This document shows, piece by piece, positions 1 through 8,197 of a stretch of DNA of 64,000 nt. How positions within the stretch are numbered: position 1 is the first letter of the stretch; each line of letters begins with the position of its first letter. The notes beneath the pieces were generated by a model. The model did no database searches and was not told the DNA's origin. It saw only the letters and a list, made by a program, of their open reading frames with translations. The translations under genes and the position numbers were made by a program. The stretch is from Halomonas faecis (GTDB taxonomy: Bacteria; Pseudomonadota; Gammaproteobacteria; Pseudomonadales; Halomonadaceae), in contig NZ_JAACZO010000043.1 in the NCBI RefSeq assembly GCF_010993975.1, forward strand, positions 211,652 to 275,651. The letters run 5' to 3'.

Positions 1-548
1 CGATGGTCGAGATAGCGAGGACTGCACACCGCGATCACGTCCTCGCTGTCGAAGATCGGCTCGGCTCCCAGCCCCGGCGGATCGACCAGGTCCTTGACGT
101 GGTAATAAAGGCCCAAGTCGAATTCCGAGAGATTCAGGCGATAAGGGTCCTCCACCGTGAGGATGCGGATCTCGATGTCCTCGTGTTCGCGCTGAAACTC
201 GGGTAGCTGCCTCGCCAGCCAGATCGAGGCAATGGTGGGACTGGTGGCCAGCGTGAGCTGGCCATCCTGGCCGTGTCGTCGCAGGCGTGACGTTTCCTCG
301 GCCAAATCGCGCAATACGCGGCGCACGACCCGGTAGTAGTGGTCACCCGCCGGGGTACGCCGCAATCCTTCTGGATCCCGCTCGAACAGCGGTCGCCCGA
401 GATCGTCTTCCAGCCGCTTGATCCGACGACTGATGGCGCTTTGCGTCAGGCTCAGCTCACGCCCGGCTTGCGTGAAGCTGCCATGGCGTGCCGACGCCTC
501 GAAGGCTTTGAGACACTGCAGCGGAGGGAGGGCGTCGGAAGCGGACAT
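1..548 (-). CDS. LysR-family transcriptional regulator (3' end cut by window edge)
   Basis: The reverse strand from an ATG at 548 reads an uninterrupted frame to base 1, so about 182 residues are visible and the C-terminus lies outside. It opens with the LysR winged-helix signature: LQCLKAFEASARHGSFTQAG, then LTQSAISRRIKRLEDDLGRPLF, at about residues 10-55. The start of the periplasmic-binding-protein-like effector domain follows from about residue 90 (GQLTLATSPTIASIW). The spacing resembles the GcvA/AmpR type. It lies upstream of, and in the same direction as, nothing else visible, and the CocE hydrolase at 643-2661 points towards it. Its target is unknown; the adjacent hydrolase/BCCT pair is a possibility by position only. 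Confidence 0.93.
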   Translation of the reverse strand, partial: MSASDALPPLQCLKAFEASARHGSFTQAGRELSLTQSAISRRIKRLEDDLGRPLFERDPEGLRRTPAGDHYYRVVRRVLRDLAEETSRLRRHGQDGQLTLATSPTIASIWLARQLPEFQREHEDIEIRILTVEDPYRLNLSEFDLGLYYHVKDLVDPPGLGAEPIFDSEDVIAVCSPRYLDH

Positions 549-642
549 GAGAATTCTCGAAGCAGGTGCATACGAATCATCGCCGAGAATAGCATGTCGC
601 TCCCTGTGGCTTGAGAGCATGGGCGAGGGAGCCAGTCGCTGC

Positions 643-2661
643 TCAGATGGCCACGCGCGGTACCGCCGTCTGCCAGTGCTTGCGATGCATCTCCTGGCCC
701 TCGTCGTGCGCCACTTGCTCGGCCTCGATGAAGAAGGTGTGCTCGTTGCAACTGAGCCGATAGCGACTTTCCACGGAGACATCGAATTGCCCTGGGCCAT
801 CATCGCGACCTGCGTGGTAGTGCCAGACGATCTCGGCCCGTGCAAGCGTGGGGTCGTCCGGGTGAGCCGTATAACGCTCTTCGCAGTGTTGCTCGATTCG
901 GTAACCATGATCGGCCAGGGTCAGCGCACCCAGGTCGTCCTCGACGATCACCGTGATCTCGCCAGTGGCGGCATCCTCCTGGACGGTTCGCCGCGGCTGC
1001 GCTCGGCGGCGTATCTCGACGTTGGCCGGCTGGGCCGACTCGGGAGCCTCGAAGGGGTTCGCCACTGGCTCGCCTTCGAATACCGGTAGTTCCAGGTGTT
1101 GTGGACCTGGCATCAGTGTCAGAGCCGCCCGCTTTGGGGTGGGCCAAAGGAGTGGGAAGTTGGCCGAGGCCACTGCGATGCGTAGGCGGTGCCCTTGGGG
1201 TAGCCGGTAGCCGATCATGTCCAGTTCGAGTTCGATTGCCATGGGTTCGCCCGGCACTGGCGGCTCCATTCGGTCGTGATCACGCAGTGACAGGTTGAGC
1301 ACGCCGTAGGTGATGCGTGCCACCTGGCCATCCGGCTGCACGTCGCTCAAGCGCACCGTCAGTTGCCCACAGTCCCGATTGCTGGCCAGGGTCAGCCTGA
1401 CCTTGGGCTTGCCCAGGATGCTGACGGTCTCCTCCAGCGGCTTGCTGTCGAAGCAAAGGGCGTGGGCATCGTCGCTGCGCTGGTCCCCCGGCAGATCGGG
1501 GCCGAACCAGATGGCGCAGTATTCGCCCTGATGGCTGCCCGCCGTCAGCGGTGAATCGATGACCTTCGACTCGGCCAGCGGTGCCTCGCCGTTCACCAGT
1601 CCTTGTTCAGTGAGCGATAAGGTGCGTGGCTTCACGTGCTGCGACGGCCATCCTTCGGTGCGCACCCAGACACCAGGACGTTCGCGGTACATTGGACTGG
1701 GTGGCAGTGAGTCCTGCAGATAGAAGGTGCCGGCTGGCTCATCCATGATCCCGGTGTCGATGTCCTTCAGCCAGTGATCCCACCAGCGCAGGGCTTCCTG
1801 CAGGAAGCCGATGGCCGGATCGGGGATCGCGAAGTGGGGATACTTGTGGATCCATGGGCCGATCAACCCCTTGCGTGGTCCGCTCAGGTGCTCCATCAGC
1901 CGCGGCACGCTGTTCTTGTAGGCATCTCCCCAGCCACCGATGGCATAGACGGCTGCCTGGATGTCGTCATAGGCCTGGTTGACCGAGCCATGCTTCCAGT
2001 AGTCGTCGCGATACTGATGGCTCAGCCATGTCTCCGCGAGTAGCGGCATGTTGTCCAGACGCGCCTTCCAGCGCTTGCGCCAGACGTCGCCGACCAGCGC
2101 CGGGTCGGGTGGGGCAGCGGAGAAGTTCAGCATGGTGGCCGACCAGCCCAGGTTCTCGTGCAGCAGGTTGCCGCCCTTGTAGTGGATGTCGTCGGTGTAG
2201 CGATCGTCGGTGGAGCACAATGTGATGATCGCCTTCAGAGGCTCCGGCTTCAGTGCCGCCAGCTGCAGGGAATTGAAGCCGCCCCATGAGATGCCCATCA
2301 TCCCAACCCTGCCGGTACACCAGCTCTGACGGGTCAGCCACTCTATCACCTCCAGAGCATCGGCTTGCTCCTGCGGCAGGTACTCGTCGGCCATCAACCC
2401 TTCGGATTCACCGTTGCCACGCATGTCCACGCGCACCCCGGCATAGCCATGACCGGCGAAGTAGGGGTGGGTCAGTTCGTCACGTACCATGGTGCCATCC
2501 CGTTTGCGGTAAGGCAGGTACTCGAGGATCACCGGGACCGGCTTCTCCTCGGCATCCTCCGGCAACCAGACGCGTGCGGCCAGTCGGGTGCCGTCCGAGA
2601 GCGGGATCTCCAGGTGCTCGATCTCGCGAACGCGCCGGGGAAAGTCGGTCTTCACGCGCAT
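643..2661 (-). CDS. CocE/NonD family serine hydrolase (peptidase S15 type)
   Basis: A 672-residue alpha/beta hydrolase of the X-Pro dipeptidyl-peptidase/cocaine-esterase family. The N-terminal half holds VRVDMRGNGESEG and the nucleophile elbow GISWGG, with Ser125 as the expected nucleophile. The C-terminal jelly-roll (about residues 330-670) is typical of the family (for example RLRIAVASANFPLLWPTP). There is no obvious signal peptide, so it is probably cytoplasmic. Its ATG is one base beyond the stop of the BCCT transporter, so the two are translationally coupled: whatever the carrier imports is plausibly this enzyme's ester or amide substrate. That pairing is inference. The natural substrates of this family are mostly unknown. 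Confidence 0.9.
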   Translation of the reverse strand: MRVKTDFPRRVREIEHLEIPLSDGTRLAARVWLPEDAEEKPVPVILEYLPYRKRDGTMVRDELTHPYFAGHGYAGVRVDMRGNGESEGLMADEYLPQEQADALEVIEWLTRQSWCTGRVGMMGISWGGFNSLQLAALKPEPLKAIITLCSTDDRYTDDIHYKGGNLLHENLGWSATMLNFSAAPPDPALVGDVWRKRWKARLDNMPLLAETWLSHQYRDDYWKHGSVNQAYDDIQAAVYAIGGWGDAYKNSVPRLMEHLSGPRKGLIGPWIHKYPHFAIPDPAIGFLQEALRWWDHWLKDIDTGIMDEPAGTFYLQDSLPPSPMYRERPGVWVRTEGWPSQHVKPRTLSLTEQGLVNGEAPLAESKVIDSPLTAGSHQGEYCAIWFGPDLPGDQRSDDAHALCFDSKPLEETVSILGKPKVRLTLASNRDCGQLTVRLSDVQPDGQVARITYGVLNLSLRDHDRMEPPVPGEPMAIELELDMIGYRLPQGHRLRIAVASANFPLLWPTPKRAALTLMPGPQHLELPVFEGEPVANPFEAPESAQPANVEIRRRAQPRRTVQEDAATGEITVIVEDDLGALTLADHGYRIEQHCEERYTAHPDDPTLARAEIVWHYHAGRDDGPGQFDVSVESRYRLSCNEHTFFIEAEQVAHDEGQEMHRKHWQTAVPRVAI

Positions 2662-2662
2662 G

Positions 2663-4228
2663 TCATTCGGCCTTCTGGTCTGTGTGGTGGGCGTGGTCGT
2701 TGCGGGGTGAGACGGGTAGCTCCAGCAGGCTGGGGTCGTTGAGCCAGCGCCACAGTGCGCTGCTGGCCAGCAGGATGATCATCATGGCCGGCAGGCCACC
2801 CAGGTTGGAAAGCATCTTGACGCCGTCGATGCCGACGAAGCTGGTCATGACCCAGGCGATGAGGCCGACCACGCTGCCCCAGACGATCTTCATCGGGATG
2901 CCGGCGCTGAAGTCGGAATCGGCGGTCAGCCCACGGGTGCACAGGTTGCCGATGGCGTCGGTATTGGAGTCGGCCGCGGTGACATAGGAGATGAAAGCGA
3001 TGAACAGCAGCAGTGGGATCCAAACCTGTGATAGCGGCAGCTCGACGAACAGGCGATAGAGCACGTGCTCCACACCCTGATCGTTGAGCACCGCGTTCAA
3101 GTCCACTCCGGTCTGCCTCTGAAAGTAGAGCGTGCCGCCGGAGAAGATGGTGATCCACACCACCGCGAACAGTGCCGGGAAGAGCAGGTTGATGCGCAGG
3201 AACTCGCGCACGGTGTAACCGCGCGATATGCGGCCCAAGAACAATGCCGCCACCGGCGCCCAGGCGAACCAGATCGCCCAGTAGAAGATCGACCACCAGT
3301 AGGGCCATTGGTCATCACCGGCCGCCCCGGTGAACAGGCTCATGGTGAAGAAGTTGTCGAGATAGACCCCGAAGGATTCGGCACCGATCTTGAGCATGAA
3401 GACGGTGGGGCCAAAGACCAGAACGAACGCGCCGAGAGCCAGCAGCAGCCAGGCGTTGAGCGCCGAGAAGCGAGCGATGCCCTTCTGCAGGCCGCTGGCG
3501 GCCGAGAACACGAAGGTCGCCACGATCACCGAAATGATGATGCCGAGACGTATCGGGCTGGTTTCACCGTTGACGTACTGGCCGATACCGCCGGCCAGGG
3601 TGATGGCACCCGTACCCAGCGTCGAGGCCATGCCGGCGACCAGCGAGTAGAGAGCCAGGGCATCGATCAGACCGGCATAGCGGCCGACGCGTTGGCCGAA
3701 CAGTGGCTCCAGCATGCTGGAGATCGAGAATTTCTGACGTCGATTGTAGAACGCCAGGGCGAAGATCAGGGCTGGCACCGCGTAGATGGCATAGGGCGTG
3801 AACGCCCAGTGCAGGAACATCGTCGACATGGCGAACAGTGCTGCATCGCTGGAGCCGGCTTCGAGCCCCAGCGATTCTGGCGGTCCCATCAAGTGATAGA
3901 GCGGCTCTGCTGTGGTCCAGAACAGCACGCCCACGGCCAGGGTGGTGCACAGCGTGATGGAGAACCAGCGGGCCCGAGAGAGCAGGGGGGTGGCCTGCTT
4001 GCCACCGATCCGAATCCTTCCCAGCGGCGAGAAGTAGACTACTACGGCCATGACCAGCAAGTAGAGGCTGCCGAGGCTGAAGAGCCAAGAGAAACGGTCG
4101 AGGACGGCGTCGTTGAGCTGGCTGGTGAAGGCGAGAAAGCCCTCGAGATCGATGAAGCTGCCGACCACGGCTGCCATCAGGATCAAGAAGGTTGGCCAGA
4201 AGACCAAAGGGCGCATGCTATGCGTCAT
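2663..4228 (-). CDS. BCCT-family betaine/carnitine/choline-type transporter
   Basis: A 521-residue inner-membrane carrier with about 12 hydrophobic segments. Family landmarks are FWTTAEPLYH in the first third, MFLHWAFTPYAIYA, and the conserved tryptophan-rich stretch WSIFYWAIWFAWAPVAALFLGR. These belong to the betaine/carnitine/choline transporter family, which imports quaternary ammonium compounds by cation or proton coupling or by exchange. The gene heads a two-gene operon with the CocE-type hydrolase and faces away from caiX, across a shared 290-base promoter region. Carnitine or a related betaine ester is a reasonable substrate given the carnitine cluster next door, but the exact substrate cannot be read from the sequence. 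Confidence 0.93.
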   Translation of the reverse strand: MTHSMRPLVFWPTFLILMAAVVGSFIDLEGFLAFTSQLNDAVLDRFSWLFSLGSLYLLVMAVVVYFSPLGRIRIGGKQATPLLSRARWFSITLCTTLAVGVLFWTTAEPLYHLMGPPESLGLEAGSSDAALFAMSTMFLHWAFTPYAIYAVPALIFALAFYNRRQKFSISSMLEPLFGQRVGRYAGLIDALALYSLVAGMASTLGTGAITLAGGIGQYVNGETSPIRLGIIISVIVATFVFSAASGLQKGIARFSALNAWLLLALGAFVLVFGPTVFMLKIGAESFGVYLDNFFTMSLFTGAAGDDQWPYWWSIFYWAIWFAWAPVAALFLGRISRGYTVREFLRINLLFPALFAVVWITIFSGGTLYFQRQTGVDLNAVLNDQGVEHVLYRLFVELPLSQVWIPLLLFIAFISYVTAADSNTDAIGNLCTRGLTADSDFSAGIPMKIVWGSVVGLIAWVMTSFVGIDGVKMLSNLGGLPAMMIILLASSALWRWLNDPSLLELPVSPRNDHAHHTDQKAE

Positions 4229-4518
4229 ACGGGGGAACTCCGCTCGTTATCGTTAGAAGTCGGATGCGTTCAGGACATGGCAAGCTACCTTACTGTCATG
4301 CACAGGGGCCGCCACAAGCGCTGATTGCGAATGGGGGTATGCGCAGAGAGCATGCATGCCACCTTGACTCATTGCCTCCCGGGCGTAGCAGGACAAGCAC
4401 GACGGAGGGGCGTTGATAGACAACGTCGCTTATGGAGTTCTGAATGTCGTGTTACGTCGAGTCTGATCCGTTCGGTTGGGCACACTGGGAGCACACTTCC
4501 CGCAAGAGGCAAGACACC
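4229..4518. promoter_or_regulatory. Divergent promoter region between the BCCT transporter and caiX
   Basis: A 290-base gap between two genes transcribed outwards, so it must carry promoters in both directions. No clear operator palindrome stands out. In Pseudomonas the equivalent carnitine genes are controlled by the AraC-type activator CdhR. No such regulator gene lies in this window, and I could not point to its site here. Confidence 0.5.
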
Positions 4519-5454
4519 ATGAATGACATCACTCGGGGTATCACGCGCGTTGCCGGCCTGGCACTGCCCCTGCTGCTGGCGGGCCCTGCCGCTGCCGACC
4601 TCGACGAAGTGCGCTTCGGCGTGCCGCCGTGGCCGGGCGTGACCGTCAAGTCGGAAGTGGCGGCCCAACTGATGGAGGCCATGGGCTACGAGACGCGTCA
4701 GCGTGAGCTTGCCGTGAGCGTGATTCTCGAGGGGCTGACTCGCGGCGATCTCGATGCATACCTCGGTGGCTGGTATCCGGTGCAGACCGAGATGGTCGAG
4801 CCGCTGGTTGCCGATGGCAAGGTGGAGAAGCTGGTCGCCAACATTCAGGGTGCCACCTCTGGCCTGGTCGTCCCGCAGTATGTCTACGATGCTGGCGTGA
4901 CGTCGGTCGCCGAACTGAACGCCCACCGCGATCGTTTCGACGCTGAGATTCAGGGGATCGAAGCCGGTACGGGTATCAATACCGCCATCCTCGAGGCGAT
5001 CGACGGCGATCTGGCCGGACTGGGCGACTGGACGCTGCGTGAGAGCTCCACGGCGGCGATGCTGGCTCAGGCCGAGCAGAAGATGGCCGACGAAGAGTGG
5101 GTCACCTTCGTGGGCTGGGAGCCCCACTGGATGAATGTCAGCTTCGATCTGGTCGATCTGGAAGACGCCGACGATGCCGGTATCGCCGAGATCGAGAGCA
5201 CGGTGTGGACGGTGGTGCCGGCCAGCCTGGCCGAGGAGGATCCCCAACTGCATCGCTTCCTCTCCCAGTATGTGGTCGATATCGAGGACCAGAACGCCTG
5301 GGTGCACGGCTACAGCTACGACGACCGCCCCGCTGACGAGGTGGCTCGTGAGTGGATCGGCGACAACCTCGATACCGTGGCCGAGTGGCTGGATGGTGTC
5401 GAGGCCCGCGACGGTGTGCCCGCCATCGAGGCCGTGCATGCCGAGTCCCCCTGA
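4519..5454 (+). CDS. caiX: CaiX-like periplasmic carnitine/betaine-binding protein
   Basis: A 311-residue OpuAC/ProX-type substrate-binding protein. The start at 4519 gives a signal peptide (GLALPLLLAGPAAA). A longer in-frame start at 4444 would put 25 unneeded residues before it. The mature protein begins DEVRFGVPPWPGVTVKSE and has the aromatic-rich LGGWYPVQ and FVGWEPHWMN segments typical of quaternary-amine binding sites. In Pseudomonas aeruginosa CaiX feeds carnitine to the shared CbcVW ABC transporter, and caiX heads an operon with cdhCBA. Here caiX converges on the catabolic genes instead of leading them. No permease or ATPase is nearby, so it must share one encoded elsewhere. Confidence 0.85.
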   Translation: MNDITRGITRVAGLALPLLLAGPAAADLDEVRFGVPPWPGVTVKSEVAAQLMEAMGYETRQRELAVSVILEGLTRGDLDAYLGGWYPVQTEMVEPLVADGKVEKLVANIQGATSGLVVPQYVYDAGVTSVAELNAHRDRFDAEIQGIEAGTGINTAILEAIDGDLAGLGDWTLRESSTAAMLAQAEQKMADEEWVTFVGWEPHWMNVSFDLVDLEDADDAGIAEIESTVWTVVPASLAEEDPQLHRFLSQYVVDIEDQNAWVHGYSYDDRPADEVAREWIGDNLDTVAEWLDGVEARDGVPAIEAVHAESP

Positions 5455-5466
5455 ACCGCCAGGAGC

Positions 5467-5775
5467 CTAAGCCGCTATCTGTGCCTGCAACGCCTGGCAG
5501 AAATCCTGCCAGGCGTTCTGCATCTCGGGCAGCAGAGTGTGGGCGTGAAGGGCACCGTGCACGAAGAGCACGCGGCCGGGCGCACGATGACGTGGCGAAT
5601 AGCGCCGCACCGCCACGCCGGCGACCCGCTCATCGGAGACGCCCAGTGCCGCCGGGTCGGGCGGGGCAAAGTGTTGACACAGTCGGTCGTAGCGGCGGCG
5701 CGCCTCGTGCCAGCCCACGCCGTCGAGGGTGTCCAGACCCGCTTCGAAACGGGCGATGAAAGCCGACAGTTCCAC
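5467..5775 (-). pseudogene. Truncated HocS-like alpha/beta hydrolase (acylcarnitine hydrolase remnant)
   Basis: A GTG at 5775 overlaps the thioesterase stop (TAGTG) and opens a 102-residue frame that resembles only the N-terminus of a lipase-like alpha/beta hydrolase: LSAFIARFEAGL, then RRYDRLCQHF, VAVRRYSP and VLFVHG. Normal family members are about 300 residues. The nucleophile elbow and the rest of the catalytic triad are absent. After the VLFVHG strand the sequence runs into the terminator hairpin. In Pseudomonas the carnitine operon ends with hocS, a short-chain acylcarnitine hydrolase, so this position suggests a hocS whose 3' two-thirds was deleted. The identification is inferred from position and the short N-terminal match. 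Confidence 0.6.
5489..5517. terminator. Perfect 12-bp hairpin between caiX and the cdh operon
   Basis: A perfect inverted repeat, AACGCCTGGCAG / CTGCCAGGCGTT with a five-base loop, lies between the convergent ends of caiX and the cdh operon. It would work as a transcription terminator in both directions. It lies inside the last codons of the truncated hydrolase, so that gene's C-terminus is encoded by terminator sequence. Confidence 0.75.
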
Positions 5776-6233
5776 TACCGGCGCCGAATGCCGATGGTAC
5801 GCCCGGCCAGTTCCGGCCAGGCACTGGTGTCGGCGTGGGGCAGCGCGGCGATGGCCGTCTCGATGGGGGCGGGAAACGGTGCCGGGCGGCCGGCCACGCT
5901 GTCGATACCCATCAGCATCTGCTCGCTGGCGGCCAGCAGGCTGTCTTCGGCGTCGAATAGCTCGAAGAAGACATGCAGCCGCTTGGCATCGCGATCCAGC
6001 AGGGTCAGCGTGACCGCAAGCGGCTCTCCCTCGAGGGTCTCGCGGCGATAGCAGAGATGGGTCTCCAGGGTGTAGATCGTGTAGCCGTGGCGTGCGCGAC
6101 CGGCGGCGTTCAGGCCGATGCGCTCCATCAGCGCCTCTACCGCCAGGGAGAACACGCGGGCGTACTCGGCGTCGTTCATGTGGCCGTTGTAGTCGACCCA
6201 TGCCGGGTCGACGCGGCTCTCGAGAATCACCAT
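5775..6233 (-). CDS. cdhB: Betainyl-CoA thioesterase (hot-dog fold)
   Basis: A 152-residue hot-dog-fold thioesterase of the 4-hydroxybenzoyl-CoA thioesterase type. VDPAWVDYNGHMNDAEYARVF near the N-terminus contains the catalytic aspartate/asparagine region, and ETHLCYRRE is the central-helix border. In carnitine breakdown this enzyme splits betainyl-CoA into glycine betaine and CoA. Its ATG overlaps the stop of the carnitine dehydrogenase gene by one base (TGATG), so it is translationally coupled. Gene order C-A-B differs from the cdhC-B-A of P. aeruginosa. Confidence 0.85.
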   Translation of the reverse strand: MVILESRVDPAWVDYNGHMNDAEYARVFSLAVEALMERIGLNAAGRARHGYTIYTLETHLCYRRETLEGEPLAVTLTLLDRDAKRLHVFFELFDAEDSLLAASEQMLMGIDSVAGRPAPFPAPIETAIAALPHADTSAWPELAGRTIGIRRR

Positions 6234-7189
6234 CAGAGTCGCCCCTCCAGACCTTCAGCTTCCGGCCAGTATTTCTTGACCAGGTCGAGCAGTTCAACCA
6301 GAAAGTCGTCGCGACGGCGGTCCAGCTCGGCGACCGGGCGGCCGGCGGCCTGGTGCTCGCAGCCTGCGACGACCTTGTCGATCAGCTCGTCGGTCAGCTC
6401 CGGGGCCTCGAGCTTGGTCCAGGGCAGCTTCAGCGCCGGGCCGAACTGCTCCAGCATGTGGCGCATGCCCTGCTCGCCGCCGGCCAGGTGGAAGGTCAGG
6501 AAGGTGCCCATCAGCGACCAGCGCAGGCCGCAGCCGTAGACCACTGCCGCGTCCACCTCCTCGGTGGTGGCCACGCCGTCGTTGACCAGGTGCAGGGCTT
6601 CGCGCCATAGCGCCTCCATCAGGCGGTCGGCGATATGCCCCTCGATCTCGCGGCGCACGACCAGAGGGCGCATGGCCAGGGATCGGTAATGCGTCTGAGC
6701 CTTCTCGAGGTGCACCGGTCGTGTCGCCTCGCCGCCCACCAATTCCACCAGCGGCAGCAGGTAGACCGGATTGAAGGGGTGAGCGACGACCACCCGGCCC
6801 GGCGCCTTGGCACAGTCTTGCTGCAGGTCGCTGGACTTGAAGCCGGACGTCGACGAGCCGATGATCACCCACTCCTCGGCGGCAGCGTCCAGGGCGGCGA
6901 GAATCTCACGCTTGAGCGCCAGGCGCTCCGGGACGTTCTCCTGGATCAGGTCGGCGTCTTCCACGGCGTCTTCGAGACTATCCACGAAGCGCAGCCGCTC
7001 GGGACTGGCGCCTTCGGCCGGGCCCAGCCGCTCCAGCGACGACCAGGCGCCTGCCACGAAGTCGCGGGTGCGCGCCGGGGCCTGCGGGTCCGGATCGAAG
7101 GCCACTACGTCCCAGCCCCGGGCCAGGGCGCGGGCGATCCAGCCATTGCCGATCACCCCGGTGCCGATGACGGCGAGACGCTGGCTCAT
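6233..7189 (-). CDS. cdhA: L-carnitine 3-dehydrogenase
   Basis: A 318-residue NAD-dependent dehydrogenase of the 3-hydroxyacyl-CoA dehydrogenase superfamily. It oxidises L-carnitine to 3-dehydrocarnitine in the cytoplasm. The N-terminal Rossmann motif is [16 protein letters not shown], followed by the conserved [18 protein letters not shown] and [19 protein letters not shown] (catalytic His region). The C-terminal helical domain ends EAEGLEGRL. The length matches the family. It overlaps cdhC by four bases (ATGA) and cdhB by one, so all three form one tight operon. Confidence 0.92.
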   Translation of the reverse strand: MSQRLAVIGTGVIGNGWIARALARGWDVVAFDPDPQAPARTRDFVAGAWSSLERLGPAEGASPERLRFVDSLEDAVEDADLIQENVPERLALKREILAALDAAAEEWVIIGSSTSGFKSSDLQQDCAKAPGRVVVAHPFNPVYLLPLVELVGGEATRPVHLEKAQTHYRSLAMRPLVVRREIEGHIADRLMEALWREALHLVNDGVATTEEVDAAVVYGCGLRWSLMGTFLTFHLAGGEQGMRHMLEQFGPALKLPWTKLEAPELTDELIDKVVAGCEHQAAGRPVAELDRRRDDFLVELLDLVKKYWPEAEGLEGRL

Positions 7190-8106
7190 GCCTTACCTCC
7201 TTCGACGCTGTGGACGACCTTGCCAGTACGCGGATCGCGAAGCCCCAGGTGGGCGCGGGTCTCGGCGGGGCTCATGACGCGGGCGCCCAGATTTTCGATC
7301 AGGGTGGCGGCCTTCTCGACCAACTGACCGTTGGTGGCCAGTACGCCCTTCTTCAGATACAGATTGTCCTCCAGGCCGACCCGGGCGTGGCCGTCCAGCA
7401 GCACTGCCTGGGCCGCCATGGGCATCTGGTGGCGACCGATGCCGAAAGCCGCCCAGTGAGCGTTTTCCGGCAGCTTGTTGCGCATGGCCAGCAGGGTCTC
7501 GGTGTCGGCCTCGGCGCCCCAGGGGATGCCCAGGCAGAGCTGATAGAGGGGATCGCCGTCGAGCAGGCCCTCCTGCTGCAGCTGGCGGGCGAACCACACG
7601 TGGCCCAGGTCGAAGCACTCGAGCTCCGGCTTGACCCCGGCGGTCTGCACCAGACGGGCGTGCTCGCGCAGCCAGTCGGCAGGGTTCACGTAGACCATGT
7701 CGCCGAAGTTGAGACTGCCGCAGTCCAGGGTGCAGAGCTCCGGCAGCAGCTCGGCCACCGGCGCATGGCGCTCGGCCGGGGTCTGGATGTCGCTGCCCGG
7801 GCCGCCGCGGGTGGGGTCCTCGGCGTCGGGGATCCAGTCGCCGCCGCCGCCGGCGGTGATGTTCATAACGATGTCGGTGTCCGCTTCGCGGACGCGCTCC
7901 ATCACCTCGCGGAAATGTTCCAGGGAGTGGCTGATGCCGCCGGTCTCCGGGTCGCGGACGTGGATGTGCGCTACGCTGGCACCGGCCTTGGCGGCCGCAA
8001 TGCAGTCGTCGGCGATCTGCTGCGGCGTGACGGGAACGTGGGGGTTCTTGCCGGTGGTGTCGCCAGCGCCGGTGACGGCACAGGTCAGGATGACGTTACG
8101 GTTCAT
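7186..8106 (-). CDS. cdhC: 3-dehydrocarnitine cleavage enzyme (BKACE, DUF849)
   Basis: A 306-residue beta-keto acid cleavage enzyme. It reacts dehydrocarnitine with acetyl-CoA to give betainyl-CoA and acetoacetate. The start at 8106 gives the family's N-terminus, [20 protein letters not shown], where upstream codons would not match. [10 protein letters not shown] carries the zinc-binding histidine pair. ITAGGGGDW and the late acidic/histidine motifs follow in the usual order. It is the first gene of the cdhC-cdhA-cdhB operon. The operon promoter should lie in the short gap 8107-8197 or within the end of the downstream-facing diguanylate gene. Confidence 0.9.
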   Translation of the reverse strand: MNRNVILTCAVTGAGDTTGKNPHVPVTPQQIADDCIAAAKAGASVAHIHVRDPETGGISHSLEHFREVMERVREADTDIVMNITAGGGGDWIPDAEDPTRGGPGSDIQTPAERHAPVAELLPELCTLDCGSLNFGDMVYVNPADWLREHARLVQTAGVKPELECFDLGHVWFARQLQQEGLLDGDPLYQLCLGIPWGAEADTETLLAMRNKLPENAHWAAFGIGRHQMPMAAQAVLLDGHARVGLEDNLYLKKGVLATNGQLVEKAATLIENLGARVMSPAETRAHLGLRDPRTGKVVHSVEGGKA

Positions 8107-8197
8107 GTCGCGCTCTTCATCGGTGCGTTGAGGTCGCGTCCAGTGTGACGGCCTGCCTCGAGCGCTATTTGCCGAAAGGCGTCGCAAGGTCGGCGAA

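Noticed and set aside
3065..4324. Long open frame on the plus strand opposite the BCCT gene (419 codons)
   Set aside because: Composition is Gln/Glu/Arg-rich with no domain, and the other strand encodes an unambiguous membrane transporter. GC-rich antisense frames stay open by chance.
5467..6297. Single 276-codon gene covering the thioesterase region
   Set aside because: Its first two-thirds is an out-of-frame reading of cdhB. Only the last 100 or so codons resemble a protein, and these are reported as the hydrolase remnant.
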